From Methylophaga sp. OBS3 (GTDB taxonomy: Bacteria > Pseudomonadota > Gammaproteobacteria > Nitrosococcales > Methylophagaceae): a DNA stretch of 64,000 nucleotides. The position numbers and the translations under genes were made by a program. This document shows positions 38,116 through 47,163 of the stretch, one piece after another (position 1 is the stretch's first letter; each line of letters opens with the position of its first letter). The DNA lies in assembly GCF_026319325.1 (NCBI RefSeq), contig NZ_JAPDMU010000003.1:388907-452906 (forward strand), read 5' to 3'. The notes under the pieces were generated by a model. It was given only the letters and a program-made list of their open reading frames with translations. It did not search any database and was not told the DNA's origin.

Positions 38116-39546
38116 TTAGCCGCCGATAAGACCTTTTAGATCTTTACAATCCCAATGTGGGAAATGTTTACGGATCAATGCGTTTAACTCTAATTCAAAT
38201 TCAGAGTAGTCACCTGAACTGGCTGTTTGGCCATCATGATTAATCGCTTCGGTAATCATACCGGCACCAATGGTAACGTTGGTTAAACGATCAATGACGA
38301 TGAATGCACCGGTGTGACGATTACGTTTGTAGGCGTCAAATACCACTGGTTTGTTTAACGAAAACTCACATAAACCGATTTCATTCAATTTCAGTTCTGT
38401 TGTTTTACGCTGTTCCAGAGTATTCACATCGATTTGGTAATCGACGTCAGTCATAACGCCAGTACTATCAGCCACACCAACTTTGATGCTGTATTGCTTG
38501 TTGGCAACCAATGGTTGTTCAGTCATCCAAACTACCATTGCTTTAAAGTGGCTTGAAACATGTGGTTGATGATCACGGTGAACAATCATGTCACCACGAC
38601 TGACATCAATCTCATCACGCAAGGTGACGGTTACCGCTTCACCTGGTACAGCAAAATCCAGCTCACCATCGTATGTCACTAATGACTTAACAGTACTTTC
38701 TTTACCAGATGGAAGAACCGTAATGGCATCACCCGGCTTTAACACACCCGCTGACAAGGTACCGCAATAACCACGGAAGTTAAGGTTTGGACGGTTAACA
38801 TATTGCACAGGGAAACGTAGGTCATTGGTGTTCGCATCATGGCTAACTTCAATGTTTTCCAACAATTCCATCATCGTGTTGCCTTGATACCAAGGCATAT
38901 GCTCACTACGATTAACAACGTTATCACCAACCAATGCTGACATTGGTACAAAGTGAATGTCTTCGATTTCTAGTTCACGTGCGAATTCGCTGTATGCAGT
39001 GCGAATGTCGTTAAAAACTTGTTCGCTGTAATCCATCAAATCCATTTTGTTAATAGCAACAATAATGTGTTTGATACCCAGCAATGACGCGATAAAGCTG
39101 TGACGACGGGTTTGGGTTTGTACACCGTGACGTGCGTCAATCAAGATAACCGCTAACTGACAGGTAGACGCACCAGTTGCCATATTACGGGTGTATTGCT
39201 CATGACCCGGGGTATCTGCAATGATGAACTTACGCTTGGTGGTTGAAAAATAGCGGTAAGCAACGTCAATGGTAATACCTTGTTCACGTTCCGCTTGAAG
39301 ACCATCCACCAGCAAGGCCAAGTCAACTTGGTCGCCCGTTGTACCAGATTTAGCGCTGTCACGAGTAACCGCTTCCAGCTGATCTTCGTAAATCATTTTT
39401 GAATCGTGTAACAAGCGACCAATCAGTGTGCTTTTACCGTCATCAACGTTACCGCAAGTCAAAAATCGCAGTAACTCTTTGTTTTCATGTTGTTTCAAAT
39501 ATGCCTCGATATCAGAGGCGATAAGTGCATCAGTTTCGTATGCCAT
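38116..39546 (-). CDS. cysN: Sulfate adenylyltransferase subunit 1 (GTPase) CysN
   Basis: GTPase subunit that drives APS formation by CysD. The 476 residues match E. coli CysN (475). It has the P-loop [14 protein letters not shown] near residue 32, [11 protein letters not shown], and NKMDLMDY. There is no C-terminal APS-kinase (CysC) fusion, which fits direct APS reduction by the CysH here. It lies 56 bp after cysD. Confidence 0.97.
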   Translation of the reverse strand: MAYETDALIASDIEAYLKQHENKELLRFLTCGNVDDGKSTLIGRLLHDSKMIYEDQLEAVTRDSAKSGTTGDQVDLALLVDGLQAEREQGITIDVAYRYFSTTKRKFIIADTPGHEQYTRNMATGASTCQLAVILIDARHGVQTQTRRHSFIASLLGIKHIIVAINKMDLMDYSEQVFNDIRTAYSEFARELEIEDIHFVPMSALVGDNVVNRSEHMPWYQGNTMMELLENIEVSHDANTNDLRFPVQYVNRPNLNFRGYCGTLSAGVLKPGDAITVLPSGKESTVKSLVTYDGELDFAVPGEAVTVTLRDEIDVSRGDMIVHRDHQPHVSSHFKAMVVWMTEQPLVANKQYSIKVGVADSTGVMTDVDYQIDVNTLEQRKTTELKLNEIGLCEFSLNKPVVFDAYKRNRHTGAFIVIDRLTNVTIGAGMITEAINHDGQTASSGDYSEFELELNALIRKHFPHWDCKDLKGLIGG

Positions 39547-39602
39547 AGTCTGTGCCTGGTATTGAATTCTGTTCGTAAATAGTAATCAGCGAAAAGTTAA
39601 GC

Positions 39603-40508
39603 CTAGAAGTAACCTTCTTGCTTTTTCTTTTCCATTGAACCGGCTTGATCGTGGTCAATTGCTCGGCCCTGACGCTCAGAGGTTGTCGTCAATAACATTT
39701 CCTGAATAATTTCTGGCAAGGTATCCGCGTTTGATTTCACAGCGCCTGTCAGTGGGTAACAACCTAAGGTACGGAAACGGACTTTTTCCATGCGTGGCGT
39801 TTGACCTTCAGGAATACGCATACGATCGTCGTCGACCATAATGGTCAAACCGTTGTAATCAACGACAGGACGCTCAGCTGCATAGTAAAGCGGCACAATT
39901 GGAATCTGCTCTAGGTAAATGTATTGCCAGATATCTAACTCAGTCCAGTTAGATAATGGGAAAACACGGATGCTTTCACCTTTATTCACTTTGCTGTTGT
40001 AGATATTCCAAAGCTCTGGACGTTGTGCTTTTGGATCCCAGCGATGGTTTTTATCACGGAATGAATAAACACGCTCTTTGGCTCGTGATTTTTCTTCGTC
40101 ACGACGTGCACCACCAAATGCCGCATCAAAACCGTGCTTACTCAGCGCTTGTTTTAAAGCATCTGTTTTCATGATGTCGGTGTAACGTGGGTGGTCAAAT
40201 GGGTTAATACCCGCTTCCGCACCTTCTTGATTGGTGTGAACAATCAGATCCAATCCCAGCTCTTTAGCGCGCTGGTCACGGAATTTAACCATTTCCTTAA
40301 ATTTCCATGTGGTATCAATGTGCATCAAAGGAAATGGTGGCTTACCTGGATAAAAGGCTTTCATCGCCAAGTGCAGCATAACCGCTGAGTCTTTACCAAT
40401 GGAATACAACATCACCGGGTTTTCAAACTCGGCTGCGACTTCACGCATGATATGGATGCTTTCAGCTTCCAATTGTTTTAAGTGCGTTAATTTTTTTTCA
40501 CTAATCAT
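39603..40508 (-). CDS. cysD: Sulfate adenylyltransferase subunit 2 CysD
   Basis: Catalytic subunit that forms APS from ATP and sulfate. The 301-residue sequence contains the PP-loop [13 protein letters not shown] near residue 36, [13 protein letters not shown], and [18 protein letters not shown] near residue 136. It ends in KKKQEGYF like relatives. It follows cysH by 20 bp and precedes cysN. Confidence 0.97.
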   Translation of the reverse strand: MISEKKLTHLKQLEAESIHIMREVAAEFENPVMLYSIGKDSAVMLHLAMKAFYPGKPPFPLMHIDTTWKFKEMVKFRDQRAKELGLDLIVHTNQEGAEAGINPFDHPRYTDIMKTDALKQALSKHGFDAAFGGARRDEEKSRAKERVYSFRDKNHRWDPKAQRPELWNIYNSKVNKGESIRVFPLSNWTELDIWQYIYLEQIPIVPLYYAAERPVVDYNGLTIMVDDDRMRIPEGQTPRMEKVRFRTLGCYPLTGAVKSNADTLPEIIQEMLLTTTSERQGRAIDHDQAGSMEKKKQEGYF

Positions 40509-40528
40509 TGATCATTAATCTCTGAATT

Positions 40529-41227
40529 TTATTTGGCTTTAACGTGCAGACCACATTCTTTACTTTCTGGATTTTCCCACCACCAGCGACCCGCGCGAAT
40601 ATCTTCACCCGGCGTAATGGCACGTGTGCAAGGTGCGCAGCCAATGCTGGCATAACCTTCGTCATGTAACTTGTTGTAAGGCACATCAAAGGCACGGATA
40701 TATTTCCATACTTCGCCATTTGACCAATCGGTCAATGGGCTAAACTTTTGCAAACCGTGATCTTCGTCCCACTCAGAAACAGGTAACTCTTTACGCGTCA
40801 CTGACTGAGAACGACGCATCCCTGTTAACCAAGCCTTCTTGTCTTTAAGTGCACGGTTTAATGGCACAACTTTACGAATACCACAGCATGTCTTACGTAA
40901 GTCAACACTGTCATAAAAAGCATTCGGGCCATTTTGTGTGACAAATGCTTCAATCGCACTTGCTTCTGGATAATACACATGAACATCACGCTGATATTGC
41001 TGCTTAACAGTTTGCATCAACTCGTAAGTTTCTTTTGGCAGACGACCAGTATCCAGCGTAAAAATTTCGATTTCTGGCGCGTGTTTGCAAATTAAATCAA
41101 GCAACACCATGTCTTCAGCACCATAGCTGGTAGCCAAGACCGCTGGGGAATAGTTCGCAGCAATATCTTTTAATAAGGCGATGGCATCATCGACCTTAGC
41201 TTGAAGCTTTTCACTTATTTCAGTCAT
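40529..41227 (-). CDS. cysH: Adenylylsulfate (APS) reductase, assimilatory, [4Fe-4S] type
   Basis: Thioredoxin-dependent enzyme that makes sulfite. The 232 residues include the PP-loop-like LATSYGAEDMVLLDL, TLDTGRLPKETY, and the C-terminal catalytic KECGLH (C225). In addition it carries C114-C115 (KTCCGIRK) and C197-x-x-C200 (GCAPC). That CC...CxxC set binds a [4Fe-4S] cluster and marks APS reductases as opposed to the E. coli PAPS reductase, so APS is probably used directly. It overlaps tusA (ATGA). Confidence 0.94.
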   Translation of the reverse strand: MTEISEKLQAKVDDAIALLKDIAANYSPAVLATSYGAEDMVLLDLICKHAPEIEIFTLDTGRLPKETYELMQTVKQQYQRDVHVYYPEASAIEAFVTQNGPNAFYDSVDLRKTCCGIRKVVPLNRALKDKKAWLTGMRRSQSVTRKELPVSEWDEDHGLQKFSPLTDWSNGEVWKYIRAFDVPYNKLHDEGYASIGCAPCTRAITPGEDIRAGRWWWENPESKECGLHVKAK

Positions 41228-41451
41228 TTCTGTTTCACTTCCACAATCGTGGTTAATACATCAGCGTTACCTGCGGTACATTCAAAACCATTGGTATCAA
41301 GATGTTTAATTACATTACTAACAGCATCGTTATTGAGCTTGATCCGCATCGATTGCCCTGATTCTAGTAACTCTGCAGCGGCCAAAGCTTTGTTTTTGTG
41401 TAACGGGCAGCCCAACATCGACAAGTCTAACGTTTTGTTTAAATCAGACAT
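41224..41451 (-). CDS. tusA: TusA/SirA-like sulfurtransferase
   Basis: Small 75-residue protein with the conserved Cys-Pro of the family (LGCPLHKNKALAAAELLESG, Cys15). TusA relays persulfide sulfur, for example to tRNA thiolation or other acceptors. Sandwiched between a TSUP permease (13-base overlap) and cysH (ATGA overlap) it may have a role in sulfite or persulfide handling; that is inference. Confidence 0.82.
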   Translation of the reverse strand: MSDLNKTLDLSMLGCPLHKNKALAAAELLESGQSMRIKLNNDAVSNVIKHLDTNGFECTAGNADVLTTIVEVKQK

Positions 41452-42239
41452 TTTACCCCCACTGCAATCAAAATCACGGCCAACACAGTACGCATTAGTT
41501 TATCTGGAATACGAATACCCAGATGGCTGCCAATATAAATGCCCGGTAATGAACCGATTAACAACCAGCCCAGCAGACTCCAATCAACCGTACCAACAGC
41601 AGAGTGACCTAGACCTGCTACTGCAGTTAATGGCACCGCATGAGCAATATCTGTTGCCACAATTTCCACCCCTTTCATACGCGGGTATAAAAAGAGTAAA
41701 GCCACGGCACCTAACGCACCCGCACCAACAGACGATAACGTCACCATGACACCAATGACAGCACCCGTAGCAATAGTAGCTAGCGTTTTATGTTGACCAT
41801 CTTCTCTAAGCTTGTATAAAGCATTAACGACAGGATGCCCTGCTCTTGCCTGCAAGATACCACCCAACCAGCTTTTAAGGAGCAGTGCACTAGACGTCAA
41901 AATAAGTGCAACACCTAAAGCATTGGTGATGAGGTCATTGTGTGCACCTTCATCTACGCCGGTACTACTTAAAAACCAGAGCGTTAATAACGTAGCTGGC
42001 AAACTACCCGCGGCTAACTTAGTTACGACTGACCATTGCACAACGCCGTGGCGCCAATAAGCCCAAATACCACCAGCTTTGGTGATAGCGGCAAATAATA
42101 AATCTGTGCCTACTGCAATTGCAGGCTGGATGCCAAAGCCAAAAATAAGCAGTGGTGTCATCAGGGAACCGCCACCGACACCAGTCATACCGACCATGAT
42201 ACCGACGAACAACCCTGCCAGTAAGAAACCCCACTCCAT
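41439..42239 (-). CDS. TSUP family sulfite/sulfonate transporter (TauE/SafE)
   Basis: Membrane protein of 266 residues with about eight spans. It has the duplicated motif seen in TSUP proteins: GMTGVGGGSLMTPLL near the N-terminus and SSVGAGALGAVALL near residue 165. The family moves sulfite, sulfoacetate or related anions; here a role in sulfate import or sulfite export is likely from its neighbours. It is the first gene of TSUP-tusA-cysH-cysD-cysN. Confidence 0.87.
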   Translation of the reverse strand: MEWGFLLAGLFVGIMVGMTGVGGGSLMTPLLIFGFGIQPAIAVGTDLLFAAITKAGGIWAYWRHGVVQWSVVTKLAAGSLPATLLTLWFLSSTGVDEGAHNDLITNALGVALILTSSALLLKSWLGGILQARAGHPVVNALYKLREDGQHKTLATIATGAVIGVMVTLSSVGAGALGAVALLFLYPRMKGVEIVATDIAHAVPLTAVAGLGHSAVGTVDWSLLGWLLIGSLPGIYIGSHLGIRIPDKLMRTVLAVILIAVGVKCLI

Positions 42240-42317
42240 TTTGTGACCTTACACCAAGAAAATGGCAGCAAGTTTACCAGCTCATAATATTCACACAATC
42301 AATAATCACTTCTATTG

Positions 42318-42336
42318 TTATAACGAAAAGTTATAA
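42318..42336. promoter_or_regulatory. Perfect palindrome, candidate CysB-type operator
   Basis: TTATAAC (42318-42324) and GTTATAA (42330-42336) are an exact inverted repeat with a 5-base spacer. It lies about 80 bp upstream of the TSUP start and about 120 bp upstream of the small divergent gene at 42455. LysR-type activators such as CysB bind A/T-rich inverted repeats in this position; cysB is next door. Binding by CysB is inference. Confidence 0.55.
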
Positions 42337-42454
42337 AGCTTATTAAATTGAGCTAAAGCAAACTTACAAATAGGCACAAAAAGCCATATTCACGTTTCTT
42401 TCACGAATGATCGCCGACAGTCATTTTCCAAAAAGTAATAACAAGGGGAACACC

Positions 42455-42721
42455 ATGAGTCTTTATCAGCGCCTACTCGTCATCACAACGATTGGTTCAG
42501 CCTTGTTAACATTTGCCATAATGCAACTGGGTACAAACAGTGCCCCGTCAGTTCATCTGCCACCAGCAAAAGCCATCGAGACGACAACGTCCCCACAACC
42601 AATTGCGCCGGCTATGCCTGACTTACCTAAGAAATCGGGGACAATGACATTGGTCTGGCACCCACAGCAGGGTATTTACGTTAATCAAGTGGCTATCCCC
42701 CAATCAGATACCGGCATCTAA
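42455..42721 (+). CDS. Small membrane-anchored protein of unknown function
   Basis: The 88-residue protein has an N-terminal hydrophobic segment (about residues 6-25), a proline-rich linker (SPQPIAPAMPDLPKK) and a short C-terminal domain with TMTLVWHPQQGIYVN. I do not recognise it. AAGGGGA precedes the ATG at 42455. It is divergent from the TSUP-cys operon and 74 bp ahead of cysB, so it may share sulfur control. An in-frame upstream extension to 42407 lacks a ribosome binding site. Confidence 0.6.
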   Translation: MSLYQRLLVITTIGSALLTFAIMQLGTNSAPSVHLPPAKAIETTTSPQPIAPAMPDLPKKSGTMTLVWHPQQGIYVNQVAIPQSDTGI

Positions 42722-42795
42722 TCGTCACGGCAGAATTGCCATATATACCTAATATAAATAACATGTGCTTATCTTGATAAAGAATATCTATAAGC

Positions 42796-43716
42796 ATGAA
42801 ACTTCAACAACTTAAGTATGTTCGTGAAATTGCTCGACGTGGTTTAAGTGTTTCTGCCGCCGCTCAAGCCTTGTATGCATCTCAACCCGGCATTAGTAAT
42901 CAAGTACAAGCACTTGAAACCGAGCTTGGTCTGCAAATTTTTGATCGTCACGGTAAGCGATTAACTGGTATTACCCCGGTTGGTGAATCGGTCCTCGCTA
43001 TGGCTGAAAGAGTGCTCCAAGAAGTAGATAACCTCAAAGCGCTCGCTGCTGATAGTCGCCATGAACAGAAAGGCACTTTATCTATCGGTACTACGCACAC
43101 CCAAGCACGGTATGCATTACCAGCAGCTATCAAACAGTTTGCCGCTGACTTTCCTGATGTACATTTAAATATGGTGCAAGGCACACCGCCCGAAGTCGCC
43201 GAGATGGCGTCACAGGGAAAGGTTGATATGGCAATCGCGACAGAGGGGTTATCACAATTTGATAACTTAGCCATTCTGCCCTGCTACCAATGGAACCGCA
43301 GCATTATCGTACCCCCCGAACATCCCCTATTATCTTTGCCTGAAATCAGTTTGGCCGATATTGCCACTTATCCGATTTTGACCTATGTCATGGGTTTCAC
43401 AGGACGAGCCCAACAAGATCAGTCATTCACTGAAAAAGGGCTTAAACCTAATGTCGTGTTTACGGCGACAGATGCCGATGTCATTAAAACCTATGTAGAG
43501 CTTGGTCTTGGCATAGGCATTATTGCAAGCATGGCATTTGACCCTATCAAAGATGCGCCGCTAAAAGCCATCGATGCCAGTGGTTTATTTCAGCCAAGCA
43601 CTACGCATATTGGCATTCGTAAAGGTAGCTACTTACGCCGCTACAGCTATGCATTTATCAGCTATTTTGCCCCTCATCTGCAACGCGAAGTAGTTGAAAA
43701 AGCCATAGATTTATGA
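42796..43716 (+). CDS. cysB: LysR-type regulator CysB
   Basis: Activator of sulfur assimilation genes. The 306 residues start MKLQQLKYVREIARRGLSVS with the winged-helix DNA-binding domain (ASQPGISNQVQALE near residue 33). They continue with an effector domain having TTHTQARYALP near residue 100. N-acetylserine would be the inducer by family. The position next to the cys operons and the 5' region with the palindrome at 42318 are consistent. No clear ribosome binding site is present before the ATG. Confidence 0.93.
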   Translation: MKLQQLKYVREIARRGLSVSAAAQALYASQPGISNQVQALETELGLQIFDRHGKRLTGITPVGESVLAMAERVLQEVDNLKALAADSRHEQKGTLSIGTTHTQARYALPAAIKQFAADFPDVHLNMVQGTPPEVAEMASQGKVDMAIATEGLSQFDNLAILPCYQWNRSIIVPPEHPLLSLPEISLADIATYPILTYVMGFTGRAQQDQSFTEKGLKPNVVFTATDADVIKTYVELGLGIGIIASMAFDPIKDAPLKAIDASGLFQPSTTHIGIRKGSYLRRYSYAFISYFAPHLQREVVEKAIDL

Positions 43717-43806
43717 ATTTTTCACTTGGCGAGCTTTAACGACCGGTGATAGTTTAGTGCCCGCTGTAATTCAGCAAAACGATGAAATATAAGATAAGGA
43801 ATAACA

Positions 43807-44370
43807 ATGAAAGCTTTATTTAAAGGCCTGATCACTGGCCTGATGCTGTTACCAGCATTAGCATTCGCTCATGGTGCGTCACGTATCGAGGTGAATGAAT
43901 CAATTACAATCAACGCTGAGCCAGCTAAAGTCTGGGCAGTTGTTAAAGATTTTGACAGCTTGCACAAATGGCACCCAGCCATTGAAGCAACTGAAGCGAC
44001 CGGCAACGACGTCGGTGCTACTCGTGTATTGACGCTGAAAGATGGCAGCACAATCACTGAAACATTAAAAAAATTCGATAACGAAAACATGAGCTACATG
44101 TATCAAATCGAAGAAATGAGCAAAGTTGGTGAGATTGAGTATGAAGGTCATACTTTTGAAGTACCAGCTGTGCCTGTTAGTAAATACAAATCATGGGTTA
44201 CAGTAGAAGCTGACGGCGCAGGCACTAAAGTCACTTGGGTCGGTAAATTCTTCCGCGCTTACACTGGTAACCACCATGAGCCAAAAGAACTAAACGACGA
44301 AACAGCTAAAGCTGCAATTACTGGCATCTACAAAGCTGGCTTGGAAAGTGTTAAAGCAAGTGTTGAATAA
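43807..44370 (+). CDS. Secreted SRPBCC-family protein, MxaD-like
   Basis: The 187-residue protein has a signal peptide (cleavage after ALAFA-H, about residue 22) and a START/SRPBCC domain (about 28-185). Its motif SITINAEPAKVWAVVKDFDS followed by HKWHP resembles MxaD, a small periplasmic protein that aids methanol dehydrogenase in methylotrophs. The name is therefore a suggestion; many other secreted SRPBCC proteins exist. An AAGGA ribosome binding site and a strong terminator show a single-gene unit after cysB. Confidence 0.72.
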   Translation: MKALFKGLITGLMLLPALAFAHGASRIEVNESITINAEPAKVWAVVKDFDSLHKWHPAIEATEATGNDVGATRVLTLKDGSTITETLKKFDNENMSYMYQIEEMSKVGEIEYEGHTFEVPAVPVSKYKSWVTVEADGAGTKVTWVGKFFRAYTGNHHEPKELNDETAKAAITGIYKAGLESVKASVE

Positions 44371-44397
44371 TTAATACACTCGCATAACATCACAAAG

Positions 44398-44423
44398 AAA
44401 GGCGCTTTCGAGCGCCTTTTTTA
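44398..44423 (+). terminator. Rho-independent terminator after the MxaD-like gene
   Basis: Stem AGGCGCT (44400-44406) and AGCGCCT (44411-44417) with the stable TTCG loop, followed by TTTTTT. Confidence 0.93.
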
Positions 44424-44570
44424 TTGGTCAAACATTATTGATATACATAATCACAGTAACACCATTGTCCCGATAACAGGTATCTAACAGTCAACAAAGT
44501 GCCATAAAACTGTACAAAAAATAGGCAAATCAATCAGTTTTCTGTATATTCGCCCGTCTTAGCAAATTAA

Positions 44571-44660
44571 AGCCTCGGGGTGGTCGAAAGGCCTGAGATT
44601 CACCAAATGGTGAAGACCCGATGAACCTGATCCGGGTAATTCCGGCGTAGGGACAGGCGG
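44571..44660 (+). promoter_or_regulatory. TPP riboswitch (THI box) aptamer
   Basis: The conserved TPP aptamer elements occur in order: CTCGGGGTGG, GGCCTGAGAT, ACCCGATGAACCTGATCC, GGGTAATTCCGGCGTAGGGA. P1 can close as GCCT (44572-44575) with AGGC (44655-44658). It binds thiamine pyrophosphate and normally switches off thiamine genes. It lies 70 bases ahead of the TonB receptor start. Confidence 0.96.
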
Positions 44661-44730
44661 CAACACCTGCTTGCGATCTCACGCAAAGACTGTGATCCCC
44701 CTGTCCTTTTTGAACTTAAAAAGGATAGTC
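44650..44730 (+). promoter_or_regulatory. Expression platform: Shine-Dalgarno sequestering hairpin and competing pairing
   Basis: CTGTCCTTTTT (44701-44711) pairs with AAAAAGGATAG (44718-44728), an 11-bp stem with one G-U pair that hides the AAGGA ribosome binding site ahead of ATG 44731. GGGACAGG (44650-44657), which overlaps the 3' strand of aptamer helix P1, can instead pair with CCTGTCCT (44700-44707). The two are mutually exclusive, so TPP binding should release the masking hairpin and stop translation. There is no U-run, so control is translational. Confidence 0.8.
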
Positions 44731-46893
44731 ATGAAACCCAACTTGCTTTCACTCACTATTGCCAGCGTACTTTTTTCTGGCCCAGCGATAGCTGAAGTGA
44801 CGCCTGAATCATTACCAACACTGTTAGTAAATGCTGACTTTCGACCAGCAGAAGCCCAAGATATTCCGGTTAGCTTAACGACCTTTGACGATGAAATTAT
44901 CGAGTCTCGCGGCGCCCAACACATTGAAGATCTGCTCAATCTAGCGCCTAACGTAAATATCTCAAGCGGTGCATCTCGAGGCCAATACTTCCAAATTCGT
45001 GGTATTGGTGAGCGAAGTGAGTTTAAAGCGCCACTAAACCCCTCTGTTGGTCTTTATATTGATGGGATTGACTTCAGCCGTACTGGCGGTGCAGCAACCT
45101 TATTTGATATTGAACAAGTTGAAGTATTAAGAGGCCCTCAGGGCACACTTTATGGTGCCAATGGTATGGCAGGTACGATTAACCTAAAAAGCAAAGAAGC
45201 CACCGAAGACTTTGACTTACGTTTTGAGTCTACATTAGCTGATTATGATACTAGAGCTGTTGGTATTGCTGTTGGCGGACCGATCGTTAAGGATCGCTTA
45301 CTTGGTCGAATTTCTGTTTATCAAAATAATTCTGATGGCTACATGGATAACGATTTTCTCAATCGTGACAATACGCAGAATCGTGATGAATTGACCACTC
45401 GTGCGCATTTGAAATGGTTAGCGACTAGTGATTTAACTATTGATCTAAATTTACTGCACTTAAATATCGACAATGGCTACGACGCATTTACCTTTGATAA
45501 CAGCCGAAATAGCCTTTCCGATCAGCCAGGTGAAGATAGCCAACATACAAATGCCTTATCTTTAAAAGCGGATTACCGTGTTAATGATGCGGTGCAGTTA
45601 CAGTCAAATATGACTTATTCAAAGTCTGATCTTGTCTATAGCTACGATGATGATTGGTCATATAAATCTCAGTTTCCATTAGCACCAGAATGTGTGGACG
45701 CTGACGACGACAATGATCCTTATACCTGCCCATACAGTGGCTTTGATGAGTATAAACGTGAACGTGAAAATTACTCGTTTGAGCTTCGTGCCTTATCGAA
45801 TGAAAATGGTCGAATCTTTGCCGATACAACTGATTGGACCATTGGCTTCTATATCGCCGATCAGCGCCAAGATTTAAAGAGAACTTACTTCGCTAATGAT
45901 ATTGAAAGCCCTGCTTTTACCCCTTACAAAGAAAGCAATACCTATGAGACCTTAAACACAGCCATTTATGGTCAACTTGATACTGCAATCACGCAAAAAC
46001 TGACTTTAATTACAGGTCTGCGTGCTGAGTACTGGACGGCTGATTATGACGCATCTAATAACATTTCTGATGACCCAAATGAAATGATGTACGGCGGTAA
46101 AGTTGGTTTGAAATATCAATTTAACGATGATCACCTCGCCTTTACGACATTATCTCGAGGCTACAAAGCAGGTGGTATTAACGTTGATCCCAGAGTCATT
46201 GAAAGTAATCGCTCATTTGAGTCTGAGTACCTTTGGAATCTAGAGGCTGGTTTGAAATCATTTTGGCTTGATGGTGATTTAATAACATCATTAACCGCTT
46301 TCTATACCTTACGTAAAGACGCACAAATTAAGAGTTCACTCCAAGTACCAAGAGATGGTGGTGGCACTGACTTTATCGACTACTTTGTTAATGCTGAGAA
46401 AGTATCAAATGTTGGTATCGAAGCTGAGCTCGACTGGTTGGTAAATAATAATGTGCGGTTATTTGCATCATTAGGTCTTCTTGATGCGACCTTGAATGAT
46501 TATGAAAATCCTGAGTTGCTAGATGAAGGTATCACCCTGAGTGGTCGTCGAATCGCACATGCACCGTCTTACCAATTTAGCTTAGGCGGCGATTATTACA
46601 TTACTAATAATTGGACATTAAGCGCTAACGTTGAGGGTAAAGACGAGTTTTACTTTTCAAACAGTCACAATGCCAAGTCGGGCTCTTACGCGCTGGTCAA
46701 TGCCAGTCTGCAATATGCACGTAATAACTGGAAGTTCACGTTATGGGGTCGAAACTTGTTCGATAAAGATTACTACACACGTGGTTTCTTTTGGGGTATT
46801 GACCCTAGTGCTGGTGAAGGCTACGAAGATAGAAAATATGTTCAACTAGGTGACCCACGTGTTATCGGTATGACTGTCTCTTACGACTACTAA
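44731..46893 (+). CDS. TonB-dependent outer-membrane receptor, probably for thiamine
   Basis: The 720-residue protein has a signal peptide (cleavage near AIAEV, about residue 20) and a plug domain (about 30-160, with IPVSLTTFDDEII as the TonB-box region and VEVLRGPQGTLYGANGMAGTINL). A 22-stranded barrel follows, ending in VSYDY. The start ATG 44731 is set by the riboswitch-controlled ribosome binding site; an upstream TTG in frame at 44671 lies inside the platform. The TPP riboswitch and downstream YkoF/PnuT genes make thiamine, or a precursor, the likely cargo. Confidence 0.9.
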   Translation: MKPNLLSLTIASVLFSGPAIAEVTPESLPTLLVNADFRPAEAQDIPVSLTTFDDEIIESRGAQHIEDLLNLAPNVNISSGASRGQYFQIRGIGERSEFKAPLNPSVGLYIDGIDFSRTGGAATLFDIEQVEVLRGPQGTLYGANGMAGTINLKSKEATEDFDLRFESTLADYDTRAVGIAVGGPIVKDRLLGRISVYQNNSDGYMDNDFLNRDNTQNRDELTTRAHLKWLATSDLTIDLNLLHLNIDNGYDAFTFDNSRNSLSDQPGEDSQHTNALSLKADYRVNDAVQLQSNMTYSKSDLVYSYDDDWSYKSQFPLAPECVDADDDNDPYTCPYSGFDEYKRERENYSFELRALSNENGRIFADTTDWTIGFYIADQRQDLKRTYFANDIESPAFTPYKESNTYETLNTAIYGQLDTAITQKLTLITGLRAEYWTADYDASNNISDDPNEMMYGGKVGLKYQFNDDHLAFTTLSRGYKAGGINVDPRVIESNRSFESEYLWNLEAGLKSFWLDGDLITSLTAFYTLRKDAQIKSSLQVPRDGGGTDFIDYFVNAEKVSNVGIEAELDWLVNNNVRLFASLGLLDATLNDYENPELLDEGITLSGRRIAHAPSYQFSLGGDYYITNNWTLSANVEGKDEFYFSNSHNAKSGSYALVNASLQYARNNWKFTLWGRNLFDKDYYTRGFFWGIDPSAGEGYEDRKYVQLGDPRVIGMTVSYDY

Positions 46894-46902
46894 GGACAAA
46901 AC

Positions 46903-47163
46903 ATGAGAATCTCTGTTGATATCAGCCTTTACCCGCTGACGGAACAATATGTTGAGCCCATTTTGACCTTTATCGACAAGTTAGAAGCAAACCCTGCTTT
47001 AGTCGTTAAACGTAACTCACTCAGCACCCAAATTTTTGGTGAATACGCTGATGTGATGGCTGCCATGGATAGCGAAATTGAGGCAATATTTGCTGTCATG
47101 CCACACAGTGCATTTGTACTGAAATTAGTCGGTACCGATCGCGCAGATGTTGTTGATAAATGA
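46903..47163 (+). CDS. YkoF-like thiamine/HMP-binding protein
   Basis: The 86-residue protein looks like a single ACT-like YkoF module: VDISLYPLTEQYVEPILTFI at the start and IFAVMPHSAFVLKLVG near the end. YkoF of Bacillus binds thiamine and accompanies an ABC importer; stand-alone copies occur with thiamine transport genes. No signal peptide is seen, so it should be cytoplasmic. It lies 9 bp after the receptor and overlaps pnuT by 4. Confidence 0.78.
   Translation: MRISVDISLYPLTEQYVEPILTFIDKLEANPALVVKRNSLSTQIFGEYADVMAAMDSEIEAIFAVMPHSAFVLKLVGTDRADVVDK

Noticed and set aside
44671..44730. Start of the TonB receptor at TTG 44671
   Set aside because: It lies in the riboswitch platform and would spoil the signal peptide; ATG 44731 fits both.
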